The notes under the pieces were generated by a model. The model was not told where the DNA came from. It worked only from the letters and a program-made list of their open reading frames with translations, and did not search any database. The position numbers and the translations under genes were made by a program. A stretch of 20,955 nucleotides of DNA, taken from the NCBI GenBank assembly GCA_919902965.1, contig CAKKSJ010000467.1, forward strand, positions 1-20,955. The letters run 5' to 3'. This document shows positions 14,011-20,955 of the stretch, one piece after another; the stretch's first letter is position 1; each line of letters starts with the position of its first letter. The stretch is from Burkholderiales bacterium. GTDB taxonomy: Bacteria > Pseudomonadota > Gammaproteobacteria > Burkholderiales > SG8-39.

Positions 14011-15353
14011 CAGAGAATTCCGGAAGAACCAACGGCTTGCAGCCGATTAGCGTGGGCCTGCTGGGCACGGGCACGGTCGGCGGCGGTACCTGGAAGGTGC
14101 TCGCGCGCAATCAGGAGGAAATCCAGCGCCGCGCCGGGCGCGGCATCCGCATTGCCAAGGTCGCCGACCAGGATCTGGCGCGGGCGCGCAAGCTGGTCGG
14201 AGACCAGGCAACGGTCGCCGCCGACGCCTGGGAGGTGGTGAACGATCCCGCTATCGACATCGTGATCGAACTCATAGGCGGCACCGGCGTCGCGCGCGAG
14301 CTGGTGCTCAAAGCCATCGCCAACGGCAAGCACGTGGTGACTGCCAACAAGGCGCTGCTCGCGACCCACGGCAACGAGATCTTTGCCGCGGCGCAGGGTA
14401 AAGGCGTGATGGTGGCGTTCGAGGGCGCGGTAGCCGGGGGCATTCCGATCATCAAGGCCTTGCGCGAAGGCCTCACCGCCAACCGCATCGAATGGATCGC
14501 CGGCATTATCAACGGAACATCGAACTTCATCCTGTCGGAAATGCGCGACAAGGGCCTCGCCTTCGATACGGTCTTAAAGGAAGCGCAGCGCCTGGGTTAT
14601 GCCGAGGCCGATCCGACTTTCGACATCGAAGGCGTCGATGCCGCGCACAAGCTCACCATCATGTCGGCGATCGCCTTCGGTATCCCGATGCAGCTGGACA
14701 AGGCCTATACCGAAGGCATTTCTGCGCTGACACAGGCCGATATACGCTACGCCGAACAACTCGGTTACCGCATCAAGCTGCTCGGGATCACACGCAGGAC
14801 AGCCGAAGGCATAGAGTTGCGCGTGCACCCGACGCTGATCCCGGTGCGACGCCTGATCGCTAATGTCGAGGGGATCATGAACGCGATCCTGGTGAAGGGC
14901 GACGCGGTCGGCGCCACCCTGTATTACGGCGCGGGCGCCGGCGCCGAACCAACGGCGAGCGCCGTGGTCGCGGATCTGGTCGACGTAACCCGCATGCACA
15001 CCGCCGATCCGGAACACCGCGTACCCCATCTTGCGTTCCAGCCCGATCAGCTGTCGGACGTCGCCATATTGCCGATGGAGGAGGTAGTCACCTCCTATTA
15101 CCTGCGCATGGGCGTGGTGGACAGGCCGGGTGTGCTCGCAGACATCACCCGCATCCTCGCCGACCGCGAGGTTTCCATCGACGCAATGGTGCAGAAAGAA
15201 CCGTCCGAGGGCGAGGAGCAGGTGGACATCATCATGCTCACGCACGAGACGCGCGAAAAGCAGATCAACGCGGCCATCGTCGCGATCGAGGCGCTGCCGG
15301 TGGTGTCGGGCAAGGTGACCCGCATCCGGCTCGAAGAACTAGGACGCAACTAG
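14007..15353 (+). CDS. hom: Homoserine dehydrogenase
   Basis: A 448-residue NAD(P)-dependent enzyme reducing aspartate semialdehyde to homoserine, common to threonine and methionine synthesis. The Rossmann motif GLLGTGTVGGG is at 17-27. TANKALLATHG contains the conserved catalytic-domain lysine, and GIINGTSNFIL and FDIEGVDAAHKLTIM belong to the catalytic domain. A C-terminal ACT domain begins around residue 368 (MGVVDRPGVLADI), suggesting allosteric control by threonine, as known for this family. The start is GTG, overlapping the alaC stop. The gene ends with TAG, showing that amber works as a stop here; threonine synthase begins seven bases later. Confidence 0.96.
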   Translation: MTENSGRTNGLQPISVGLLGTGTVGGGTWKVLARNQEEIQRRAGRGIRIAKVADQDLARARKLVGDQATVAADAWEVVNDPAIDIVIELIGGTGVARELVLKAIANGKHVVTANKALLATHGNEIFAAAQGKGVMVAFEGAVAGGIPIIKALREGLTANRIEWIAGIINGTSNFILSEMRDKGLAFDTVLKEAQRLGYAEADPTFDIEGVDAAHKLTIMSAIAFGIPMQLDKAYTEGISALTQADIRYAEQLGYRIKLLGITRRTAEGIELRVHPTLIPVRRLIANVEGIMNAILVKGDAVGATLYYGAGAGAEPTASAVVADLVDVTRMHTADPEHRVPHLAFQPDQLSDVAILPMEEVVTSYYLRMGVVDRPGVLADITRILADREVSIDAMVQKEPSEGEEQVDIIMLTHETREKQINAAIVAIEALPVVSGKVTRIRLEELGRN

Positions 15354-15360
15354 TTTCACC

Positions 15361-16773
15361 ATGCGCTACGTTTCGACGCGTGGCGGCATGGCGCCGCAGA
15401 CTTTCACGCAGATTCTTCTGGGCGGCCTGTGTCCGGACGGTGGGTTGGCCGTACCCGAAACCTATCCGCAGATCAGCCCCGCCGAGCTCGCCGCCTGGCG
15501 CAGCCTGTCCTAGGCCGAGCTCGCCTCTGAAGTGCTGCGCAAGTTTTGCGATGACATCCCGGCCGCGGACCTGCAAGCCCTGTGCGCGAAAACCTATACC
15601 AGCGCGGTGTTCCGCAGCGAGGCGATCACGCCGGTCAAGACGCTGGAGCCCGGCCTGCACATCCTCGAATTGTCCAACGGGCCGACGCTCGCGTTCAAGG
15701 ACATGGCGATGCAGCTGCTCGGCAATTTGTTCGAGTACGTGCTGGCGAAAAAAAACGAGCGCATCAACATCCTCGGCGCCACTTCGGGCGATACCGGATC
15801 CTCGGCCGAATATGCGCTGCGCGGCAAGCGCGGCGTGAACGTATTCATGCTTTCACCGCTGGGGAAAATGAGCGCGTTCCAGACGGCGCAGATGTTTTCG
15901 CTGCAGGACGCCAATATATTCAATATCGCCGTGCGCGGCGTGTTCGACGATTGCCAGGACATGGTCAAGGCGGTGAACAGCGACAGCGCGTTCAAGGCGC
16001 GCCAGCGCATCGGCGCGGTGAACTCGATCAACTGGGCGCGGGTCGCGGCGCAAGTGGTGTATTACTTCCGCGGCTATTTCGCGGTGACCAGATCAAACGA
16101 CGAAGCGGTCGCGTTCGCGGTGCCCTCGGGGAACTTCGGCAACATCTGCGCCGGCCATATCGCGCGCATGATGGGTTTGCCGATCGCGCGGCTGATCCTC
16201 GCCACCAACGAGAACAATGTGCTCGACGAGTTTTTCCGCAGCGGCAGTTACCGCGTGCGTCCGGCCGGCGAGGTCGCGCAGACCTCCAGCCCGTCCATGG
16301 ACATTTCCAAAGCATCCAATTTCGAGCGCTTCGCGTTTGACCTGGTCGGGCGCGACGCGGCCATGGTGAAAAGGCTGTGGAGCAAAGTCGACGCGGGCGG
16401 CGCGTTCAATCTCGCCGGCACGCCTTACTTCGCCAACGCAAAAGAATTCGGATTCGTATCGGGCTCCAGCACCCACGCTGACCGGCTCGCGACGATCCGC
16501 CGCGTGTACAAGGATTATGGCGTGATGATAGACACGCATACCGCGGACGGGCTCAAAGTCGGGCTGGAACAGCGTCAGCCTGGCGTGCCGCTGATTTGTC
16601 TTGAGACCGCGCTGCCGGTGAAGTTCGCGCAGACCATACGCGAGGCGCTGGGGCGCGATCCCGACTATCCTCCCGGCTGTGAAAGCCTCGAGTCCCTGCC
16701 GCAGCGCTTTGCGGTGATGGATGCGGATGCGGCTGCGGTCAAAGCCTACATCGCGCGGCACACCGGACCATAG
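15361..16773 (+). pseudogene. thrC: Threonine synthase interrupted by an in-frame amber codon
   Basis: Read through, the frame gives 470 residues (plus stop) of a normal-length PLP-dependent threonine synthase, which converts O-phosphohomoserine to threonine. The N-terminus MRYVSTRGG and LLGGLCPDGGLAVPE is canonical, the PLP lysine is K113 in LAFKDMAMQLLGN, and ILGATSGDTGS, MSAFQTAQMFSLQD and SPSMDISKASNFER are all intact. Codon 51 (15511-15513) is TAG, between LS and AELA, where homologues I recall carry tyrosine (LSYA.LA); TAC to TAG is a single change. No frameshift or decay is seen elsewhere. An internal GTG at 15532 would give 413 residues lacking the first 57, without a visible ribosome binding site. 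It could be a real null allele, a suppressed or read-through codon, or a sequence error. Confidence 0.9.
15511..15513 (+). other. In-frame TAG within thrC
   Basis: TAG at codon 51 sits inside the six-base palindrome CCTAGG. The frame before and after it is fully conserved threonine synthase, so no insertion or deletion is needed to explain it. TAG ends phoH, hom and thrC itself in this same window, so amber is an ordinary stop in this genome unless this one is read in a special context. I see no dedicated recoding hairpin immediately downstream. Confidence 0.9.
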
Positions 16774-16821
16774 CTTCTAGCTCGCCCGATTCACGGGGCA
16801 GGGCGTACGGACCCGCAGCGT

Positions 16822-17001
16822 TCAGCAATCGGTGCGGCCGTAGCGCTGCCGGCACAGTTCGCGCAATTGCGCTTTGTCGGCTTGTATGCGCTGCCGGGCG
16901 GCGCGTTCGGCAGCCTGCTCGGCATACTTCGCCTGGCGCGCCTGTTGATCGATCTGTACCTGTTCGCGCTGGCGCTGGTCGGCCTGCGAACGCGCCCTTA
17001 C
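16822..17001 (-). pseudogene. Start-less coding fragment, C-terminal remnant of an unknown Gln/Arg-rich protein
   Basis: Directly after the metallophosphoesterase stop, the minus strand in another frame encodes about 60 residues with a strongly protein-like, helix-forming composition (repeated Q, R, A, E), ending LRELCRQRYGRTDC and TGA at 16824-16822. The frame stays open back into the 3' end of the phosphoesterase gene, but I find no ATG, GTG or TTG that would make a complete gene. The pattern resembles the tail of small secreted proteins with coiled-coil ends, but I cannot name a family. It may be a gene truncated by a deletion, or a tail reached by a frameshift from the phosphoesterase. 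It fills most of the 224 bases between thrC and that gene. Confidence 0.4.
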
Positions 17002-17945
17002 TGCGCTGAATTGACCTCGGTGCCGGTATTGATCGCAAGCAGCCTGGGATCGGCCGGGTCCACGCCTACCCGAATCCAGTCGAGGAGCGGTGAACCGAAG
17101 CTCTCGATGCGGGTGAAATTCTCGACCGGCTTGTGCGTGGCCGGGTCGAAGAGCGGATGATCGACGCGGTAGCGGTGGCCGTCGCCGTGGATCAGGATCA
17201 CCGGCTTGGCGTAGGCCAGGGTATGCGCGAGCAGGGCCTGCCGGAATTGAGTGTAGCCGTCGGCCGCATTGGCCGGGCGCCGCGACGCGCGTTCGAAATG
17301 GGGATCGGCCTGGATCGCGATGAACACCGCCAAATCGCCGCTGGTTTTCGCCACATCGAAACCCTCGGCGAGCCAGGCGGCATTGGCCGTGCTGCGTCGT
17401 GCATATTCGGCGTCCATTTGCGGCGTGCGGCCAAAATTGTTATTGCTGCCGGGAAGGTTCAAGCCGATGAACAAAGTCGCGCCCAGGCGCCAGCGCAGGT
17501 TTTCGCGATATTCGGCAAAGCGCGGATCGGCGCTCTGGCGCTCTAGCCTGAGCTTGTGCTGGCCGAGGCTGTAGTCGTCCGGGTAGAACAGTTCGCGCAG
17601 TTTTGCGAGCCGTTCCAGGGGATCTGCGCCGCTGCGGTGGCAATCGGTCCACTCGTTGTCGCCCGGAACAAAAACGAATGGGTGCCGCACGGACTGGAAC
17701 TGTTGCAGGCGTTGGGCGTACAAGCTGTCGCTGCAAGGACTGCTGCCGTTCTTGAAATCGCCGATATGCAGGACGAAGGCGAGGTCCTCTTGGTCGATCT
17801 GCTGCAGCATTTTCGCGAACACGGTTTCTTCCAGGCGGTTATAGGGCGCATCGCCGACGATGGCGAAGGAAAAGCGCGCCGGCGCTTGAGCCTGGCCCAG
17901 CGTCGCCATTAGCGCGAGCGCCAGCCCGAGTACGAAACGCATCAT
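16998..17945 (-). CDS. Secreted metallophosphoesterase (calcineurin-like)
   Basis: A 315-residue protein with an N-terminal signal peptide (about 1-20, hydrophobic core VLGLALALMATL ending AQA), so it is predicted to act in the periplasm. Calcineurin-like metal motifs are visible in order: VGD at 30-32, HIGDFKNG (60-67, D63), PGDNEWTD (94-101, D96 and N97) and HGDGHRY near the C-terminus, where two histidines would complete the bimetal site. The substrate cannot be told from sequence. Its ATG overlaps the mutS stop by four bases (ATGA), so expression is probably coupled to mutS. Its C-terminus abuts a start-less coding fragment and might be truncated or altered. Confidence 0.88.
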   Translation of the reverse strand: MMRFVLGLALALMATLGQAQAPARFSFAIVGDAPYNRLEETVFAKMLQQIDQEDLAFVLHIGDFKNGSSPCSDSLYAQRLQQFQSVRHPFVFVPGDNEWTDCHRSGADPLERLAKLRELFYPDDYSLGQHKLRLERQSADPRFAEYRENLRWRLGATLFIGLNLPGSNNNFGRTPQMDAEYARRSTANAAWLAEGFDVAKTSGDLAVFIAIQADPHFERASRRPANAADGYTQFRQALLAHTLAYAKPVILIHGDGHRYRVDHPLFDPATHKPVENFTRIESFGSPLLDWIRVGVDPADPRLLAINTGTEVNSAQ

Positions 17946-20524
17946 AGCTTCTTCAGTTTGTACAACAGATCCAGCGCTTCCTTCGGACTCAGTTCGTCGG
18001 GTTTGATCTGTGCGAGCAGGTCCAGCGCCGGGTGCGGTTCGGCTTCGGTCTGCGGCGCGGCGCCGGCGAACAGGTCGGTCTGGCCGCCCTGGCTCAGGCT
18101 CTGCTGCTCCAGTTGCAGCAGATAGCGTTTGGCCGCGCGTGTCACGCTGCCGGGCACGCCGGCGAGCGCCGCCACCTGCAGGCCGTAGCTTTGCGAGGCC
18201 GGTCCTTCCTCCACGGCGTGCAGGAACACAATGGAATCCTTGTGCTCCACCGCGTCCAGATGAATGTTCGCGGCTTCGCGATATTCCAGCGCCAGCCGCG
18301 TCAATTCGAAATAGTGCGTCGCGAACAAAGTGTAGCTGCGGTTTTTTTCAATCAGGTGACGCGCGATGGCCCAGGCCAGCGCCAGGCCGTCGAATGTGGA
18401 TGTCCCGCGCCCGACTTCGTCCATCAGCACCAGGCTCGCCGCCGTGGCGTTGTGCAGGATGTTGGCGCTCTCGGTCATTTCCACCATGAAAGTGGAACGG
18501 CCGCCGGCGAGATCGTCAGCTGCGCCGATGCGCGTGAATATCTGGTCGATGGGGCCGAGGCGCGCCGCGCGCGCCGGCACGAAGGCGCCGACATGGGCGA
18601 GCAGCACGATCAGCGCCACCTGGCGCATGTAAGTGGACTTGCCGCCCATGTTCGGCCCGGTAATCAGCAGCAGCTGGCGCGCAGCATTCAGCCGGCAGTC
18701 GTTGGCGATGAACTGGTCCACCTGCGCTTCCACCACTGGATGGCGGCCGGCCTCGATTTCGATCAGCGCTTCATCCACGAATTGCGGCCGGCACCAGTTG
18801 AGGCGCAGGCTGTCTGCAGCGAAACTGCCCAGCACATCGACTTCGGCCAGGCTGCGTGCAATGCGTTGCAGCGCCGGAATGTGCGCTTGCAGCGTTTCGA
18901 GCAGCTGCTCATAGAGGACTTTCTCCAGCGCGAGCGCGCGCTCCTGCGCGGACAGCGCCTTGTCCTCGAAGGTTTTCAGTTCCGGCGTGATATAGCGTTC
19001 GGCGTTTTTCAGCGTCTGACGCCGGCGGTAATCGGCGGGTATCTTCTCGACGTGGGCGTGGGTCACCTCGAGGTAGAAGCCGTGCACGCGGTTGTATTCG
19101 ACCTTGAGGTTGGGAATGCCGCTGCGCTCGCGCTCACGCGCTTCGAGCGCGACCAGGAATTCGCTCGAGTTGGTCTGCAGCGCGCGCAACTCATCCAGGC
19201 CGGCGTCGTAGCCGTCATTGATGACACCGCCTTCGCGCAGCAGCGTCGCAGGCTCGGGCAGGATCGCGCGCGCGAGCAGGGCGGCGGCATCCGGCGGCAC
19301 GGCGAGGCCCTCGCGCAGCTCGGCGAGGCGCGGCGCGGACGCGGCGGCGAATTGCGCGGCGAGATCGGGCAGCGCGGCGAGGCTGTCACGCAAGCCGGAG
19401 AGGTCGCGCGGCCGCGCGCTTTTCAGCGCGATGCGCGCGCCGATGCGTTCCACGTCGGCAATGCGGCGCAATGCCTCGCGCAGCGTGCTGCCTGTCGCCT
19501 GCGCCAGTTCTTCTACGGCTTCGTGGCGATTCGCCAGCGCGGCGCGGTCGCGCAGGGGATGATGCAGCCAGTGGCGCAACAGCCGGCTGCCCATGCCGGT
19601 GGCGCAGCCATCGAGCAGGCTGCACAGTGTCGGGGCGGGCGTGCCGCGCAGGGTTTCGGTGAGTTCGAGATTGCGCCGCGTGGCGGCATCCATGCGCACG
19701 TAGTCGTCCGTGCGCTCCGGGCGCAGTGCATTCACATGCGACAAGGCCTGACCATGGGTCTTGCGCGCGTATTCGAGCAGCGCGCCGGCCGCGGCAATGG
19801 CAGGGCGCAGGTCCTCGCAGCCGAAGCCCGCCAGCGAGTGCACGTTGAAATGCTTGAGCAGCTGCTGGCGCGCTGCGTCATGCTCGAAATGCCATTCGGG
19901 CAGGCGTGTTATGGCTGCCGATCCGTTCAGGCCCGAGACCGACGCGCGGTCGGCGAGCAGGATTTCTGCCGGGCGCAGTCGCGTGAGTTCGCCCGCGAGC
20001 AGGCGCTGCGGGATTTCGGCCACGCGCAATTCTCCGCTGGCAAGGCTCAGCCAGGCGAGGCCCGCGCTGTTGTTTTCAATCGAAAGCGCAAGCAGCAGGT
20101 TGTCGGATTTTTCGTCGAGCAGGGCCGAATCGGTGAGCGTGCCCGGCGTGACGATACGCGTGACCGCGCGCTCTACCGGGCCCTTTGAGGTGTTCGGATC
20201 GCCGATCTGCTCGCAGATCGCCACTGACTCGCCCAGCTTCAGAAGCTTGGCCAGGTATTGCTCCACCGCATGGTAGGGCACGCCGGCCATTTTGATCGGC
20301 ACGCCGGCGGACGCGCCGCGTGTGGTGAGGGTGATGTCCAGCAGCCGCGCCGCTTTTTCCGCGTCGGCGTGGAACAGCTCGTAGAAATCGCCCATGCGGT
20401 AGAACAGCAGGATGTCCGGATGCTGCGCCTTCAGGCGCAGGTACTGCTGCATCATTGGCGTATTGTTGCTAAAACCTGGGTCTTTCAAGTTGCTGTCATC
20501 CTTGCCGAAGTCGCTCGTAACCAT
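17942..20524 (-). CDS. mutS: DNA mismatch repair protein MutS
   Basis: An 860-residue mismatch recognition ATPase, starting methyl-directed repair with MutL. The mismatch-reading F-x-E motif is F47-Y48-E49 in GDFYELF. The TPMMQQYLRLK block, the connector and the lever domain follow; Walker A GPNMGGKS is at 623-630, and the DE of Walker B is at 702-703 in LVLMDEVGRGTSTFDG. The C-terminal part ends with the DELSPKEALDLLYKLKKL helix typical of the dimer/tetramer region. Length is close to E. coli MutS (853), with no break. The start ATG has only a weak purine stretch upstream. It is divergent from an integrase gene across 122 bases. Confidence 0.97.
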   Translation of the reverse strand: MVTSDFGKDDSNLKDPGFSNNTPMMQQYLRLKAQHPDILLFYRMGDFYELFHADAEKAARLLDITLTTRGASAGVPIKMAGVPYHAVEQYLAKLLKLGESVAICEQIGDPNTSKGPVERAVTRIVTPGTLTDSALLDEKSDNLLLALSIENNSAGLAWLSLASGELRVAEIPQRLLAGELTRLRPAEILLADRASVSGLNGSAAITRLPEWHFEHDAARQQLLKHFNVHSLAGFGCEDLRPAIAAAGALLEYARKTHGQALSHVNALRPERTDDYVRMDAATRRNLELTETLRGTPAPTLCSLLDGCATGMGSRLLRHWLHHPLRDRAALANRHEAVEELAQATGSTLREALRRIADVERIGARIALKSARPRDLSGLRDSLAALPDLAAQFAAASAPRLAELREGLAVPPDAAALLARAILPEPATLLREGGVINDGYDAGLDELRALQTNSSEFLVALEARERERSGIPNLKVEYNRVHGFYLEVTHAHVEKIPADYRRRQTLKNAERYITPELKTFEDKALSAQERALALEKVLYEQLLETLQAHIPALQRIARSLAEVDVLGSFAADSLRLNWCRPQFVDEALIEIEAGRHPVVEAQVDQFIANDCRLNAARQLLLITGPNMGGKSTYMRQVALIVLLAHVGAFVPARAARLGPIDQIFTRIGAADDLAGGRSTFMVEMTESANILHNATAASLVLMDEVGRGTSTFDGLALAWAIARHLIEKNRSYTLFATHYFELTRLALEYREAANIHLDAVEHKDSIVFLHAVEEGPASQSYGLQVAALAGVPGSVTRAAKRYLLQLEQQSLSQGGQTDLFAGAAPQTEAEPHPALDLLAQIKPDELSPKEALDLLYKLKKL

Positions 20525-20646
20525 TTGTTCATATGACGCTTAATCCAATTTTCATGCTGTACCGTGAATACAAACTAGACCATTCTTGCACAACCTTGTC
20601 AGGCTGTTTGGTGTAGGTGGCGGTATAGGTTTACGATCCAATCGAA
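20525..20646. other. AT-richer divergent intergenic region between mutS and the integrase
   Basis: These 122 bases are visibly less GC-rich than the surrounding genes. They should contain the mutS promoter and the integrase promoter and may contain one attachment site. I see no tRNA, no clear paired -35/-10 and no direct repeat that can be called an att core from one side only. Confidence 0.4.
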
Positions 20647-20955
20647 ATGAAAAGACCGCCCCCAATGCTCTCACCCCGGATTATCGCCGACATGCGCTCG
20701 GGTGACGAGTGCGGCGATCCCGATCACCCGGGATTGCGGGTACGCCGCACGAATGCCGCCCGCGTATTTTTCTACCGCTACCGGGCAAGTGATGGCGCAC
20801 TGCGCGAGATCAAGCTCGGCGAGTTTGGTCCCATGACACTGGCGGAGGCGCGTAAGGCATTGGGAAGGCTCAAGCTTGAACGTGAAAGGTGGATCGACCC
20901 GCAATTGCAGAAACAGCAGGTACGCACCGAAGCACGGCGGCAGCGTGAAGCCGAG
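20647..20955 (+). CDS. Tyrosine-type phage/genomic island integrase, N-terminal part
   Basis: The frame runs off the window end, so only 103 residues are visible. After ATG it reads SPRIIADMRSGDE ... HPGLRVRRTN ... RVFFYRYRASDGALREIKLGE and GPMTLAEARKAL, which is the N-terminal DUF4102-like arm-binding domain of P4-type integrases, followed by a basic helical stretch leading toward the core-binding domain. The catalytic R-H-R-Y residues lie beyond the window. Another ATG at 20665 is possible; the first one was taken because the frame is open there, although its ribosome binding site is weak. It implies an integrated element extending to the right with its left edge close to the mutS promoter. 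Confidence 0.85.
   Translation, partial: MKRPPPMLSPRIIADMRSGDECGDPDHPGLRVRRTNAARVFFYRYRASDGALREIKLGEFGPMTLAEARKALGRLKLERERWIDPQLQKQQVRTEARRQREAE

Noticed and set aside
15361..16773. Amber codon reassignment or pyrrolysine/tyrosine insertion as an explanation for the thrC TAG
   Set aside because: TAG ends phoH, hom and thrC at the expected protein ends in this same window, so it functions as a stop; only local read-through or suppression remains possible.
18032..20188. 718-codon plus-strand open frame over mutS
   Set aside because: Antisense to mutS, with no domains and low-complexity composition; the mutS frame carries every expected motif.
20525..20646. tRNA gene as integration target beside the integrase
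   Set aside because: No cloverleaf or conserved TTCGA-type T-loop sequence could be found on either strand.

Overview
The window reads as a GC-rich betaproteobacterial chromosome. This is an inference from gene content and order (alaC-hom-thrC together, the Mth938-like gene divergent from alaC, a PIN-PhoH protein followed from a BCP peroxiredoxin, ArnA split into two proteins); no rRNA or other marker is present to fix the genus. It is mostly core and housekeeping sequence, with one lipid A modification cluster, a family of structured intergenic repeats, one broken gene and the edge of an integrated element.

Layout. Positions 1-185 hold two minus-strand pieces of a hairpin-rich repeat. The replicative helicase dnaB (186-1598, +) and a small double-CDGSH iron-sulfur protein (1637-1873, +) follow. 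A complete repeat copy (1921-2103) sits between their 3' ends and the convergent phoH-type gene. From 12759 down to 2158 everything is on the minus strand. In order of transcription: an Mth938-like protein, arnT, an ArnE/F-like SMR flippase subunit, arnB, arnC, the formyltransferase half of ArnA, the decarboxylase half of ArnA, a second complete repeat (6018-6201), arnD, a fluoroacetate-dehalogenase-like hydrolase, a BCP peroxiredoxin and the PIN-PhoH ATPase. Four junctions in this run are 1- or 4-base overlaps. Together the Arn proteins would make undecaprenyl-phosphate-L-Ara4N, flip it and transfer it to lipid A, the classical route to cationic peptide and polymyxin tolerance.

AlaC (12826-14010), homoserine dehydrogenase (14007-15353) and threonine synthase (15361-16773) run on the plus strand as one amino-acid operon. 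The threonine synthase frame is interrupted by an in-frame TAG at codon 51 and otherwise looks intact. On the minus strand mutS (17942-20524) is coupled to a secreted metallophosphoesterase (16998-17945). Just past that gene lies a start-less coding fragment (16822-17001) that looks like a gene remnant. At the right edge, divergent from mutS, is the N-terminal part of a phage/island tyrosine integrase (20647 to the window end).

The most unusual structure is the roughly 183-bp repeat. Each complete copy contains four consecutive hairpins and is bounded by TTGCGCG/CGCGCAA. Where the stems differ between copies, the changes are largely compensatory, which points to selection on folding.
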